Numbered from the stretch's first letter, positions 42,661 through 52,168 are shown. The stretch is DNA of 64,000 nucleotides from CAYTGR01 sp964437445 (GCA_964437445.1 CAYTGR010000022.1:1-64000), one strand, 5' to 3'. Notes: generated from the sequence alone by a model not told the origin. Program-made: numbers and translations.

Positions 42661-42913
42661 CGCAAAAACTCCTTCGTATCAATGAGAATTGTCCGAATTA
42701 TAAATCCGGCGTAGGAATTGGCAACTACGTGGGCGTAGAGACGCTTGATGGCGTCTCTTAGTCTCTTAGGGGCTGAAAGTAGTGCAGCCGCCGCTACATG
42801 TTGGCCCATGAGCGGTCGCGTTATACGTTGGGATGGTGGCTAATGTGGCACTTTCTTCTTGCTGGGCGTAGTATAAGTCCCAATGTAGTCGCGCATTAAC
42901 AATTTCGCGGTAC

Positions 42914-44953
42914 CTATGGTTTGGCATTGGAGTCTATGGTGACCGTCCCTAACCGGATCACGTCGCTGGCGGGCGCGCCGGCCAGTGTTACCGGCAGCCG
43001 GTCGCCATTGAGCCGGTACATTCCGGCCTGGAGGGTGTACTCGCCCGGCGGCAGCTCCGGCGGGATCAGGATGCCGTAGTGATCGGCCAGCGTTTTCCCG
43101 GCCAGCCAGCGGTCGGTGGGATCGGTGTTGCCGACCGGCTCGCTGTCGTTTTGCGCGATCAGCTGCCCTGCGGCGTTGAGCAGGTGGACGAAGATCTTGA
43201 GACGCTCACCGGGCGTAGCGGGGGCCTGCCAGAAGAGCACCACCGGGATTACGTCACCGGGACTGAGGGTGCGCACCGGCACGCTGTACCCTTCCAGTTG
43301 AATGGTCTCGCCCAGGCGGGCGTCCAGGCGCTGCTCCGGGACCTGGGGGGCCGGTCCCGTGCCGTAGCGCGCGACCCGCACCGAGCTCATCCACTGCTCC
43401 TGGGCTTTGTAGCCCCAGGTGGCCAGGGCGCCCTCCAGCCAGCGGTGGGGGTCGGATTCCGCATCGCCCCAGTAGAGGACGAAAAGCTGGCGGTGCTGGC
43501 CGACTTTTTCTTTAGCCCACCGGGTTGTCTCTTCCGGTTCCGGGTGGTAAAGCGCCGGGTAGACCGGCAGCGGCCCCTGGTAGTAATAGGTGAAGACTTC
43601 CCATTGATTGGGCGCGTCCAGAATGATCGCGTCGCCGGGGCGACTTTCGGCGGCGATCCAGGCGGCGATGCTCCGGTAATCGTCGCGCCGGTAAGCCGGG
43701 TCAGTGTAGAGGTGCTGGAGCGAGCGGGCCTGGGTTGGCAGCAGGCTGAGCAGCAAGCCCCCCGCCAGCAGTCCGGCGAGACCTCTGGCCAAAGGCCAGG
43801 AGTCTCTCGCCAGGAGGCGAGGCCCGCGCGGGTTTTTATCATTGTTTTCTGGGTGGCCTGGCGTGAGTCCTTTTTTCAGGGGAGCGCTCAAGCCGCGCAA
43901 CGGCAGCGCCAGCACCACGGCCAGCGGGGCGGTGGAGACCAGCAGGAATTTGAGATAGGCCGGGCGGTAGGCCCCCAGCGCGGTCAGGAGCGCGAGCGGC
44001 ACCAGGGCCATCCCGGCGGCGGCCCAGGCCGCCAGCCGCGAGCGGGGCCGGCTGAACAGCGCCAGGAGTACCAGGAGGCCGGCGCTGACGATTCCCCAGG
44101 TTCCCGCCTGGCCGGGCAGGGTGATGCCGAACAAGAGCGCGCGCGCCATCTCCTGCAGGGCGGTGGTGGTCGGGACCGTTGCCAGATCCGGCGGACGCCA
44201 GAAGGTGAGCGTGAAGAGCTGCGGCAACCAGGGCAGGAACGCGAGCGCGGCCAGCAGGTGGAGGGCGACCCACGTCGTCAGCGGCCGCCACTGCCAGGGC
44301 CGGCGTGTCAGCCACCAGAGGCCAAACGCCAGGTTCAAGCCGAGCAGGGCCAGTGCGTACATGTACTGCGTGTAGAGCCCTAAGATCAGGCAGCCGAGGA
44401 AAAGGGCGAGTGTGAGGCAGCGGGGGAGGGTTCGCCCGGCGGGTTGCGGACTGCGGTCCATGGTCAGTATGGTAGCCCATAACGTCAAGACCGTGACCAG
44501 TCCCAACAGCGCGTACATTCGCGTTTCCTGGCTATAGTAGACCGCCAGCGGATTCACGGCGACCAGGAGGGCCGCTCCCGCCGCGACGAGCGGGCCGCCG
44601 GCGCGCCGTCCCACCGCGGCCGCGACGGCCACGGTCAACAGGCCGCACAACGCGGAGAGGCTGCGCTGGGCAAATTCCGAGAGGCCGGTGGCGAGTTGCC
44701 AGCCATGCAGGAGCAGGTAATAGGCTGGTGGGTGGACGTCCATCTGCGCGCCCCGAATGATGAGTGTGAGCGACCGTTCGGCCAGGCGGGCGGCGTTCCC
44801 TTCGTCGTTCCAGAAGGATTGCGCGCCCAACTGGTGGAAGCGCAGCCCGGCTGCCAGCAGCAAGACCGCCAGCACCCAGAGCCGGAGCGTCCAGGCGGCC
44901 GGCGGTATAGGTGGAGTTTTAGTCCTGAAGGTTGGTTTCAAGGGCGATGTCAT
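42914..44953 (-). CDS. GT39-like membrane glycosyltransferase
   Basis: A 679-aa protein with about eleven helices in the first 420 residues. The Asp-Glu in SFWNDEGNAARLA after the first helix is the catalytic-loop pattern of dolichyl-phosphate-mannose/ArnT-type GT-C enzymes, and DVHPPAYYLLLHGW is also characteristic. The C-terminal region (~430-679) is extracytoplasmic, with a terminal beta domain (ETIQLEGYSVPVRTLSPGDV, PPGEYTLQAGMYRLNG). It should transfer a sugar from a lipid carrier to a surface target; acceptor unknown. ATG 44953 is preferred over GTG 44965, but no clear Shine-Dalgarno precedes either. Confidence 0.85.
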   Translation of the reverse strand: MTSPLKPTFRTKTPPIPPAAWTLRLWVLAVLLLAAGLRFHQLGAQSFWNDEGNAARLAERSLTLIIRGAQMDVHPPAYYLLLHGWQLATGLSEFAQRSLSALCGLLTVAVAAAVGRRAGGPLVAAGAALLVAVNPLAVYYSQETRMYALLGLVTVLTLWATILTMDRSPQPAGRTLPRCLTLALFLGCLILGLYTQYMYALALLGLNLAFGLWWLTRRPWQWRPLTTWVALHLLAALAFLPWLPQLFTLTFWRPPDLATVPTTTALQEMARALLFGITLPGQAGTWGIVSAGLLVLLALFSRPRSRLAAWAAAGMALVPLALLTALGAYRPAYLKFLLVSTAPLAVVLALPLRGLSAPLKKGLTPGHPENNDKNPRGPRLLARDSWPLARGLAGLLAGGLLLSLLPTQARSLQHLYTDPAYRRDDYRSIAAWIAAESRPGDAIILDAPNQWEVFTYYYQGPLPVYPALYHPEPEETTRWAKEKVGQHRQLFVLYWGDAESDPHRWLEGALATWGYKAQEQWMSSVRVARYGTGPAPQVPEQRLDARLGETIQLEGYSVPVRTLSPGDVIPVVLFWQAPATPGERLKIFVHLLNAAGQLIAQNDSEPVGNTDPTDRWLAGKTLADHYGILIPPELPPGEYTLQAGMYRLNGDRLPVTLAGAPASDVIRLGTVTIDSNAKP

Positions 44954-44980
44954 GAGCGTTGGCACATCATGCGGAAAAAT

Positions 44981-45056
44981 GTGAATAGTGAGCAGTGAGT
45001 AGTAAGGAGTGCCTTGGACCGCCGGTACTGCTCACTCCTCACGGCTCACTGACTGC
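44981..45056. repeat. Heptamer-based inverted repeat
   Basis: GTGAATA-GTGAGCA-GTGAGTA-GTAAGGA opposed by TACTGCT-CACTCCT-CACGGCT-CACTGAC. Fills the spacer between the GT39-like gene and the Sua5 gene. Confidence 0.6.
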
Positions 45057-45057
45057 T

Positions 45058-45702
45058 TTACGAAGGAGCCGGCGACCGCGTTGGGGTTAGCCGCAGCGCC
45101 GCCAGGATTTTCTCGTCAGGGATCGCGCCATGCCGGCTAATGGTGGGGGGACTCTGGGTACAGTCCACGCCGGTGGAGGGAATGCCCAACCGGCAGCGTC
45201 CCCCATCCAGGATCAAGGCGACCATCTCACCCAGTTGTTCGGCCGCTTCCTGGGCCGTGATGGAAGAAGGGTAACCGGAACGGGTGGCACTGCTGACGAC
45301 CAGGAAACCGCCCAGTGCGTTGAGGAGAGGTTGGAGGGTGGGCAGGTCGGGGACGCGCAGCGTGACGCGCGCCGGTTTGGTCTCTAACGGCAGCCCGGTG
45401 CCTGGCGGCAAAATCAGGGAAAGCGGGCCGGGCCAGAAGCGCCGGGCCAGGCGGCAGGCCTCTGCCGTGGCGTGTCCCAGGGTGGTGAGCAGGTCAGCCG
45501 AGGCCATGAGCAGCGGGAGTGCCGGCTCCGGTTCGCGCTCGCGCGCACTGTAGAGCCGGGTAATGGCATCGGCATTCCAGGGCGCGGCTGCAAGCCCGTA
45601 AACCGTATCGGTAGGGATCACCACCAGCTGGCCGGCCTGGAGAGCGGTCACGGCGCGTTCCACCGATTCGGGATGGCGGATGGGCATGATGGGCGCGCTC
45701 AT
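45058..45702 (-). CDS. L-threonylcarbamoyladenylate synthase (Sua5/YrdC family)
   Basis: A 214-aa protein of the YrdC type, which makes threonylcarbamoyl-AMP from Thr, bicarbonate and ATP, the first step of the t6A37 tRNA modification. Visible motifs are VIPTDTVYGLAAAPWNADA near the N-terminus, RFWPGPLSLILP, VTLRVPDLPTLQPLL and SATRSGYPSSITAQEAAEQL. There is no C-terminal Sua5 domain. The ATG 45702 overlaps the stop of the upstream phosphatase gene by 4 bp, so the pair is translationally coupled. Confidence 0.92.
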   Translation of the reverse strand: MSAPIMPIRHPESVERAVTALQAGQLVVIPTDTVYGLAAAPWNADAITRLYSAREREPEPALPLLMASADLLTTLGHATAEACRLARRFWPGPLSLILPPGTGLPLETKPARVTLRVPDLPTLQPLLNALGGFLVVSSATRSGYPSSITAQEAAEQLGEMVALILDGGRCRLGIPSTGVDCTQSPPTISRHGAIPDEKILAALRLTPTRSPAPS

Positions 45703-46502
45703 GGTTCCCTCAAGACCCACCGTTCTAACGCCACGGCTGCGCCCTCCTGGGCCAGCGGGGGCGCCTGCCAGCCGGCCGCTGCCCGCACGGCCGGCACGGC
45801 GTTCCCCATCGCCACACCCAGGCCCGCCCATTGGACCATGGGCAGATCGTTTTCGTGATCGCCCACCGCCATAACCTCAGCCTGCTTCAGCCCCAGGTGT
45901 GCAGCCAGCCAGGCCAGGCCGCTCCCTTTATCTACGCCGCGCGGCACCACTTCCACAAATTGGGCATGGGAACGCCAGACCTCAGCGGAGCCATTCGTCG
46001 TGGCCTGGAGCGCTTGCTGAATGGCGGGTATCGCTTCGGCCTCGGCCATGAATAGAATCTTATCCACAGGCGCTTGTTGGATGAGGGACTCCCAGGAGCC
46101 GGGCACCACGGTGGCTTCCCCCAGCAGCATGGTGTAGAACTCGGCCGGGTAACGCCACTCGTGCAGGAAGATGTGGCCCTGGGAGTAGAGGGCCACATGC
46201 CACCGGTGGGCTTCGGCTAAGGTGGCCACGGCGTGCGCTACCGCCGGGGAGAGCTGCGCCCGATAACGGGGGGCGGCGTCGGCCGGCGCTTGAATCCAAC
46301 CGCCCTGCATACAGATCAAAGGGGTGGTGAGGCCCAGTTGTTGGGCAAAGGGGAGTGCGGCGTTGAACATCCGGCCGGTGGCGAGCGTGACCAGCACGCC
46401 ACGCGCCTGCGCCAGTGCAATCGCCCGCCGCGTGCGGGGGCCGATCTTCAGATCGTCCCCGATGAGCGTTCCGTCCAGGTCAAATGCGACTAAGCGAATC
46501 AT
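45699..46502 (-). CDS. Cof-type HAD-IIB phosphatase
   Basis: A 267-aa cytoplasmic phosphatase: nucleophile motif VAFDLDGTLIGDD, TLATGRMF (motif II), a middle cap domain, KGSGLAWLAAHLG (Lys of motif III) and AVGDHENDLPMVQWAGLGVAMGNA (motif IV). Probable substrates are sugar phosphates or related metabolites. It is the first gene of the coupled pair with the YrdC-type gene. Confidence 0.92.
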   Translation of the reverse strand: MIRLVAFDLDGTLIGDDLKIGPRTRRAIALAQARGVLVTLATGRMFNAALPFAQQLGLTTPLICMQGGWIQAPADAAPRYRAQLSPAVAHAVATLAEAHRWHVALYSQGHIFLHEWRYPAEFYTMLLGEATVVPGSWESLIQQAPVDKILFMAEAEAIPAIQQALQATTNGSAEVWRSHAQFVEVVPRGVDKGSGLAWLAAHLGLKQAEVMAVGDHENDLPMVQWAGLGVAMGNAVPAVRAAAGWQAPPLAQEGAAVALERWVLREP

Positions 46503-46621
46503 GATTGACTCTATTGCAACAAGGTGGTTTTACCGCGGGGTTCGCAGAGAACGTGGAGTATTTTTTAATGAAAAACTCTGTGGGCTCTGCGTTCTCGGCG
46601 GTCAGTTTTTTCAAAGTCGCC

Positions 46622-47521
46622 CTATTGGCTGAGTAATACTGAGAGCACGGCTGCCCACAGGAGTCCCTGGAGCATCAGCAACCCGCCCCACAGGAAGTAG
46701 ACGGCCATCCGCTCGCGCCGGTAGAGCAATCCGCCCAGGCCGCCGTTGACCAGCAGGAAAATCGCCCCGATGACCGGGAAGTAGAAAATGCGACCGGCCG
46801 AGGCGACCAGGTGAGCCTCTCCTAACGGGTCCACCCGCAGTGCAATTTGCGCGGGCAGGTAGGGATAGGCGCTACAGAGCATACCCACCAGCAGGAACAG
46901 TAACAGGGTGCTGCTGGATAAGAGCGCCAGGCCGAGGGGGTCCCGCCAGATCACCCAGTCCAAAAAGGCCGGGTGGGTGGAGACCTCTTTCACTTCTTGC
47001 GTGGGCCCCATCTCCAGCCGCTCGCGGAAGGTGGTGAGGAAGCCCTCCAGGTCGGCGGGCGAGATCGCGTAGGCCATCTCCTCGGTGCGGATGATGACCT
47101 GTTGGGCCGGCGGCTGGGTCGCGTAGAACAGGATCGGGCCGAAGGCCGGTGCTTCGCCGAAGCCAACGTAGTGACCGGGCCAGCGCAGCCCACGGCGGAA
47201 TTGCAGTCCCGTGAGCTCGGAGCCGGGTTGTACGCCGCGCACGGCCGCCATCGGGATCTGGTGCTCGTTGCCGCCCCAATGGATGACCAGCGCGTTGCGG
47301 TCCATGGCGTAGGAGGCCTGGGTCAAGCCGCGCAGCCGGTAACCGACGATGACCGCGCCGCTCACCGCCAGCAGCGCCACCACCATGAGCAGGAAGGTCC
47401 AAAAGGCGAGGGGCAGCCGGATCGCCGCGACCACCGCACCGGCGGCGACCAGCCCCAGGGCCACCGTCAATGCCAGACCGATTTGCCAGCCCCGCCGCAC
47501 ATCCAGGGTCCAGGTTGTCAT
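46622..47521 (-). CDS. PH-domain-like membrane protein
   Basis: A 299-aa protein with two N-terminal helices (GLALTVALGLVAAGAVVAAI; TFLLMVVALLAVSGAVIVGY), a soluble middle region (RNALVIHWGGNEHQIPMAAVRGV) that reads as a bacterial PH-like fold, and four C-terminal helices. Such PH-like proteins have no assigned enzymatic role. It lies in an otherwise housekeeping stretch, 14 bp after recR, so it could be the last gene of the recR operon. Function unknown. Confidence 0.7.
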   Translation of the reverse strand: MTTWTLDVRRGWQIGLALTVALGLVAAGAVVAAIRLPLAFWTFLLMVVALLAVSGAVIVGYRLRGLTQASYAMDRNALVIHWGGNEHQIPMAAVRGVQPGSELTGLQFRRGLRWPGHYVGFGEAPAFGPILFYATQPPAQQVIIRTEEMAYAISPADLEGFLTTFRERLEMGPTQEVKEVSTHPAFLDWVIWRDPLGLALLSSSTLLLFLLVGMLCSAYPYLPAQIALRVDPLGEAHLVASAGRIFYFPVIGAIFLLVNGGLGGLLYRRERMAVYFLWGGLLMLQGLLWAAVLSVLLSQ

Positions 47522-47535
47522 ATGCCGTTACGTCC

Positions 47536-48141
47536 CTATAGCTCCTGCCGGGATTCCAGGGCCCGGGTCAGTGTTACCTCGTCGGCGTACTCCAGGTCGC
47601 CGCCGACCGGCAGGCCGCGTCCCAGGCGCGTCACGCGCACGTTCAGCGGCTTGAGGCGGGTGAGCAGATAGGCCGCCGTGTAATCCCCCTCGCTGGTGGG
47701 ATTGGTCGCCAGCAGGACCTCGCGGACGCCGCCGGCCTTCAGGCGGGTTTCCAACTCGGCCACGCGCAGGTTCTCCGCGAAGACGCCGTGCAGGGGGGAG
47801 AGTGCGCCATGGAGGACGTGATAGACGCCGTGGTATTGGTCCGTCCGCTCCAGGGCCAGCAGGTCCATCGGCTCCTCCACCACGCAGACCAACCCCTTGT
47901 CGCGGGCCGGATCGGCGCAGATGGGGCAGGGATCTTCCTCCGTCACGTTGTAGCAGAGGGAGCAGAACCGCGTTTTCTCCACCAGCGCCTTCAACCGGTC
48001 GCTCAAGCGTACTGCCAGATCGGATTGACCGCGCAGCAGGTAGAAGGCCAACCGCGAAGCGGTTTTGGGTCCCACGCCGGGCAGTTCGGAGAGCGTCTCA
48101 ATCAGCTGCGTGACCGAAGGGGGGACAGCCGTTGTGCTCAT
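47536..48141 (-). CDS. recR: Recombination protein RecR
   Basis: A 201-aa protein. The helix-hairpin-helix LSELPGVGPKTASRLAFYLL, the C4 zinc finger CSLCYNVTEEDPCPIC and the Toprim domain (CVVEEPMDLLALE..TNPTSEGDYTAAYL) are all in order. RecR forms the clamp loader for RecA onto SSB-coated DNA together with RecO. It sits 1 bp after ybaB, the usual arrangement. Confidence 0.98.
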   Translation of the reverse strand: MSTTAVPPSVTQLIETLSELPGVGPKTASRLAFYLLRGQSDLAVRLSDRLKALVEKTRFCSLCYNVTEEDPCPICADPARDKGLVCVVEEPMDLLALERTDQYHGVYHVLHGALSPLHGVFAENLRVAELETRLKAGGVREVLLATNPTSEGDYTAAYLLTRLKPLNVRVTRLGRGLPVGGDLEYADEVTLTRALESRQEL

Positions 48142-48142
48142 C

Positions 48143-48469
48143 TCAGAAACCGGGCAGCCCCATCCCGCCGGTGAGCGCCCCCATCCGGTCGGACATCAGC
48201 GCCTGGGCCTTCTGGATGGCCTCGTTGACCGCCGCCACCAACAAATCCTGGAGCATTTCCACATCTTCTGGATCCACCACCTCCGGTTGGAGGGTGATGC
48301 TCTGGACTTGCAGGCCCCCGGTAATGGCAATGGTGATCGCGCCGCCGCCGGCCGTCACCGTCACCACCTCTTGTGCGGCCTCGGCCTGGATGCGTTCCAT
48401 GTCGCGTTGCATTCGTTGCACCTGGCGCATCAGGTCATTGGGATTCATGCGCATACCGCCACCTTTCAT
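48143..48469 (-). CDS. YbaB/EbfC nucleoid-associated protein
   Basis: A 108-aa DNA-binding protein of the YbaB family: NPNDLMRQVQRMQRDMERIQ coiled segment, VTVTAGGGAITIAITGGLQV beta region and the acidic DPEDVEMLQDLLVAAVNEAI helix, ending in a Gly/Met-rich tail (GALTGGMGLPGF). Lies directly before recR as in most bacteria; an unrelated glycosyltransferase gene separates it from dnaX. Confidence 0.95.
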   Translation of the reverse strand: MKGGGMRMNPNDLMRQVQRMQRDMERIQAEAAQEVVTVTAGGGAITIAITGGLQVQSITLQPEVVDPEDVEMLQDLLVAAVNEAIQKAQALMSDRMGALTGGMGLPGF

Positions 48470-48499
48470 GATTGTGTTCCTCCCTATGGAATATGAAAA

Positions 48500-48570
48500 T
48501 AGAAACCAGTTAAGGAGTGAGCAGAGAGCAGCCGGTAGCCTGTTTCCTGCTCACTGCTCACTGCTCACAT
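48500..48570. repeat. Heptamer-based inverted repeat (copy D)
   Basis: The left arm (AGAAACCAGTTAAGGAGTGA onward to GGTAGC) is nearly identical to the copies at 21668 and 54719; the right arm is TGCTCAC heptamers in series. Confidence 0.7.
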
Positions 48571-48578
48571 CATTCACG

Positions 48579-50320
48579 TTAATCTTTCCTTCGCAAGTCA
48601 TACAGGAAAACCGCCGCGCCGGGGGCTTCAAAAGCGTCCAGCCGGGGCCATTGTTGATCCAGTTCAGAAAGGATGAAAGCCTGTTCGCTGATGCCGTTGA
48701 AGGTATGGACATGCATGAACAGGAACCAGACGCGCGTTCCCGGCAAGCGGGCCACATCGTCGCGCAACAGATTGAAGTTGCCGTTGGAGACCTGCCCTAC
48801 CTGGTAGAGCGTGGGGTCGTTCAGGCCGAAGCGCGGGGCGTAATAGGTAAACGCCGGCGCGGCGGCGTGATAGACGTAGATCCGGTCGCCCGGCTGCCAT
48901 TGCTCCTGGATGTGCTGGATGACCGGGCGCGGCTCCTCGGTGGTCCAGGGGCTGGCGAGCACGGTCAACGAGCGGTAGAAGGGGTGAAACAGCAGCAGCA
49001 GCACCAACAGTACCGCGGTCAGCCGTGAGTGGGCGGCCAGCGCGCGGTAAAGTGTTTGCGTGCCGGCGGCGATCAACAGAAAGGTCGGTGGCACGGCAAA
49101 CAAGAGCACGCGGATGTAAAGCGGGTAGAGCCGCAGCATGGAGGCCACNNNNNNNNNNNNNNNNNNNNNNNNNNNNNNNNNNNNNNNNNNNNNNNNNNNN
49201 NNNNNNNNNNNNNNNNNNNNNNNNNNNNNNNNNNNNNNNNNNNNNNNNCGGCAAACAAGAGCACGCGGATGTAAAGCGGGTAGAGCCGCAGCATGGAGGC
49301 CACGACGGCCAGCCCCAGCGGCAGGAGCAGCGCCAGCAGCCAGGTCAGGCGGCGCTCCCGCCAGAGCGCAACCGCGCCGCTCAGCCAGGCGAAGGTCGCC
49401 AGCCCGTAAAATGGCAAGCCCCCGGCGAAGACCAGGAAGTCAAACCAGCTCTGCGGGAACCAGTAGAGATCGGTGAGCGAGCGGGGGGGAAAGGGCGCGA
49501 AGAAGTCGTGCCAGAACGCGCGCAGGAAATCGTTGGCCAGGCCATGTCGCAGGACGAGCGCGTAGAGCAGACCCAGGCTGAGGCCCCACAGCAGCGGGAG
49601 CACGGCCAGCCGGAGCAGCCGGGACCATTCCCGCCGCCATAGCGGCTCCCCCAGCAGGGCCACGCCCAGTCCCGCCAGCACAAAAGTGGCCGGGTAGGAG
49701 AGCCAGGGGAGGAGCGCGCTGCCCAGCCCCAGGGCCAGCACCCGCCGCCAGGAAGGGAGCGCGCCTGTCGGTGTGGCCGGTGGGGCGAGCAGCGGTCCAA
49801 CGAGTGCATAGGCGACCAGGGCCGCCAGGGCGTCGGTGGCGTAGGGCTTGAGCTCGGATGCGTAGTAGATCAGCGGTTGCGACCAGGCTAAGAGGGCCGT
49901 GGCAAACAGCGCTGCGCCGGGTCCCAACACAGGCCGCGCCACCCGGTACATCAGCCAGAGGGAGAGCAGCCCGCCCAACAAGGGCACAAGCCGCAGCGCC
50001 GGTTCCCCGGTACCGAAGAGTTGCGTGGCAGTCTTCACGGCCCACAGGAAGCCGGGGGGCGCGATCTGATTATCCGCCAGCGGCTGCAACAGGCCCTTAA
50101 AGTCGCGCTGCAAGATATTCAACGCCAGATAGGCTTCATCTAACCAGAGCGAGCGGTTCGCCCGGTATTGGGCCAGACGGGCCAGCAGGCCCAGGCCGGC
50201 AATGAAGGTGAAGGCAAGGGCGGCCCGCTCGTCGCGCAACAGGGAGGCCAGGCGCAGGGAAGAACCGCGCGGGGTATCGCCCTCGGCTTGAGGTATTTGC
50301 TCCTGCACCTGTGAACTCAT
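48579..50320 (-). CDS. GT39-like membrane glycosyltransferase, split by a false gap
   Basis: Two open frames separated by 100 N. The last 55 bases before the gap (49094-49148) are repeated exactly after it (49249-49303). Removing one copy and the N run leaves 1587 bp, i.e. 528 codons plus stop in one frame. The joined protein has ~10 helices, with RANRSLWLDEAYLALNILQR (catalytic Asp-Glu of GT-C enzymes) and DNQIAPPGFLWAVK. Its C-terminal extracytoplasmic region (DRIYVYHAAAPAFTYYAPRF) is less conserved. Start ATG 50320 lacks a clear Shine-Dalgarno; the longer frame to 50722 lies in dnaX. It sits between dnaX and ybaB. Confidence 0.85.
49149..49248. other. Assembly gap of 100 N, almost certainly false (overlapping contig ends)
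   Basis: Flanked on both sides by the same 55-bp sequence (49094-49148 and 49249-49303, starting CGGCAAACAAGAGCACG). The two contigs overlap by 55 bp and no bases are missing. Confidence 0.95.
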
Positions 50321-50360
50321 CGTGGTCTCTTTATTGCCCTGCAATGCATGACCCTGGCGG

Positions 50361-52058
50361 CTAACCGGAGACCACCTTGGGCTGGGCCCCCAGTTGGGTG
50401 ACGGCGCGCTGCACCAAATCGTCAGCCAGTGGGTCATTCGGCGGCTCTTCAGGAGGCGTGAGCGGCACGGCCGGGCGGGACGCCGGGACTGGGGGCGGGG
50501 TCCACTCTTTCTCCAGCACACAGCGTACCCGGATAGGCTGCCTGAATTTGCGGGCCAGGGCCTCTTCCAGCGCGCGCCGGTTAGCTTCGTCGTTGACTTT
50601 ATCGCGGTGGAAGGGGTATTTAAAGCCGATGACCAGGACGCCATCGCTCTCCATACCCAGTGGCCGGGCATCGCGCAGCAAGGCCGCCAGGTTGACCGGT
50701 TGGACGGTAGCAACAATGTCACGCCAGCCTTTGAGGATATCCTCTACCGGCAGTGTCCCGCTGCCGGTGGCCGGAGGCGGGGCGGTTGGGGCTACCGGAG
50801 GGGGGGCGACCGGCTGTTTCGCCGGCGCGGGGGGAGGGGGCGGCTGGCGGTCGGCAGCCGGGGCCCGCGCGGGGAGGCTGGCCGGGCGCGCCGTTTCAGC
50901 CGGCGGCCGCTGCTCCGGCGGGCGGGTGGAGGGCGTGACGGCCGGCGGGCGCTGGGGGGGTGGGGGGACCGGCGCTGCCGGGGATTGCTCCAGTGCTACT
51001 TCTACAAAGGCCAGTTCCAGCGGCAACTGGGGCTGCCAGCCGGTGCGGCTTTCCGCGGCTACCTGGCTGAAGCGGCGGACTGCTTCCACCAGACGATCGG
51101 GCTCCGCGCCGCGAGCCAGCTCTTGCAGCAGGGGCCGTTCTTCGGCGGTCGGATCGGTCCAGGTATCGCCGGCGCCCAGGCGCATCAGGAGCAGCCCGCG
51201 CAGCAGATCGGCGGTCTGGCGCGCCAGCTGACGGGGGTCGGCGCCGCCATCCACTGCCCGGTTGATGGTGTGCAGGCCGCCCTCCAGGTCGTGTGCCAGC
51301 CAGGCGCGGGCCAGCGCCTGCACGACGTCCCGCCGTTCCGCGCCGAGGATCTGGCGCACCATTTCGGCGGTCACTGTCCCCTCGGCGGCCAGCTGGTCCA
51401 GCAGGCTGAGCGCGTCGCGGAAGCTGCCAGTGGCGGCCCGGGCGATCAGGTCCAACGCTTCCGGCTCGGCCTGGATGCCCTCGGTGCGGGCAATTTGCGC
51501 CATCCGCTCCACCAGCACGGTCAAAGGAATGCGGCGGAATTCAAACCGCTGGCAGCGCGAGAGCACCGTTGGCGGAATCTTGTGGGCTTCGGTGGTCGCC
51601 AGTACAAACAGCACATGCTCCGGCGGCTCCTCCAACGTTTTGAGCAGCGCGTTGAAGGCGGCGGTGGAGAGCATGTGGACTTCGTCAATCACGTAGACCT
51701 TCAGGCGGGCCTGAGCCGGACGGAAGCCGACCTTCTCCAGGAGCTCGCGCACGTTATCTACCCCGGTGTTGGAGGCCGCGTCAATTTCAATCAGATCCAT
51801 CAGACGGCCCTCGTTGACCGCCCGGCAGATCTCGCAGGCGTTACAGGGGCGTTCCTCCACCGGCGCTAAGCAGTTGACCGCTTTGGCCAGCAGGCGGGCG
51901 GTTGTCGTCTTGCCGGTGCCGCGCGGCCCGGCCAGCAGGTAGGCGTGATGGATGCGGCCCTGGCGCAGCGCGTTGCGCAGGGTGCGCACGATGTGCTCCT
52001 GGCCCATCACGTCGTCAAAGGTCTGCGGTCGCCATTTACGGTAGAGTGCCTGTCCCAT
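50361..52058 (-). CDS. dnaX: DNA polymerase III subunits gamma/tau
   Basis: A 565-aa clamp-loader ATPase: Walker A LAGPRGTGKTTTARL, zinc-binding Cys in RPCNACEICRA, Walker B VYVIDEVHML, sensor/arginine-finger LSRCQRFEFRRI. A Pro/Ala-rich linker (~375-435; PAKQPVAPPPVAPTAPPP) leads to a C-terminal tau-like domain. No slippery A-run typical of E. coli gamma frameshifting was noticed. The start is ATG 52058 with GGGAGG 4 nt upstream. Confidence 0.96.
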   Translation of the reverse strand: MGQALYRKWRPQTFDDVMGQEHIVRTLRNALRQGRIHHAYLLAGPRGTGKTTTARLLAKAVNCLAPVEERPCNACEICRAVNEGRLMDLIEIDAASNTGVDNVRELLEKVGFRPAQARLKVYVIDEVHMLSTAAFNALLKTLEEPPEHVLFVLATTEAHKIPPTVLSRCQRFEFRRIPLTVLVERMAQIARTEGIQAEPEALDLIARAATGSFRDALSLLDQLAAEGTVTAEMVRQILGAERRDVVQALARAWLAHDLEGGLHTINRAVDGGADPRQLARQTADLLRGLLLMRLGAGDTWTDPTAEERPLLQELARGAEPDRLVEAVRRFSQVAAESRTGWQPQLPLELAFVEVALEQSPAAPVPPPPQRPPAVTPSTRPPEQRPPAETARPASLPARAPAADRQPPPPPAPAKQPVAPPPVAPTAPPPATGSGTLPVEDILKGWRDIVATVQPVNLAALLRDARPLGMESDGVLVIGFKYPFHRDKVNDEANRRALEEALARKFRQPIRVRCVLEKEWTPPPVPASRPAVPLTPPEEPPNDPLADDLVQRAVTQLGAQPKVVSG

Positions 52059-52113
52059 GTTGCCTCCCGGCAAGGGGATAGTCTATCACGGATGGGGAAT
52101 GTGGCAAGCGGAC

Positions 52114-52146
52114 AAAAACTCCCGGAGCCAGGGGAGGCTCCGGGAG
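52114..52146 (-). terminator. Intrinsic terminator of the slipin gene
   Basis: Perfect 11-bp stem on the minus strand (CTCCCGGAGCC / GGCTCCGGGAG; 52146-52119), 6-nt loop, then TTTTTG. It lies 23 bp after the slipin stop and just before dnaX. Confidence 0.9.
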
Positions 52147-52168
52147 GGATACCTGCTCAGGCGTGGCG

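Noticed and set aside
42661..42913. Gene in the 253-bp spacer
   Set aside because: Contains one short hairpin (GAGACGC/GCGTCTC) and no open frame with a ribosome-binding site.
46503..46621. Small gene or structured RNA between the Cof-type phosphatase and the PH-like gene
   Set aside because: Only an imperfect inverted repeat (CAGAGAACG/CGTTCTCGG) is visible; no coding frame of note and no consensus RNA.
49094..49303. True 55-bp direct repeat within the GT39-like gene
   Set aside because: Perfect identity at exactly the two contig ends and restored reading frame after removal indicate an unmerged contig overlap.
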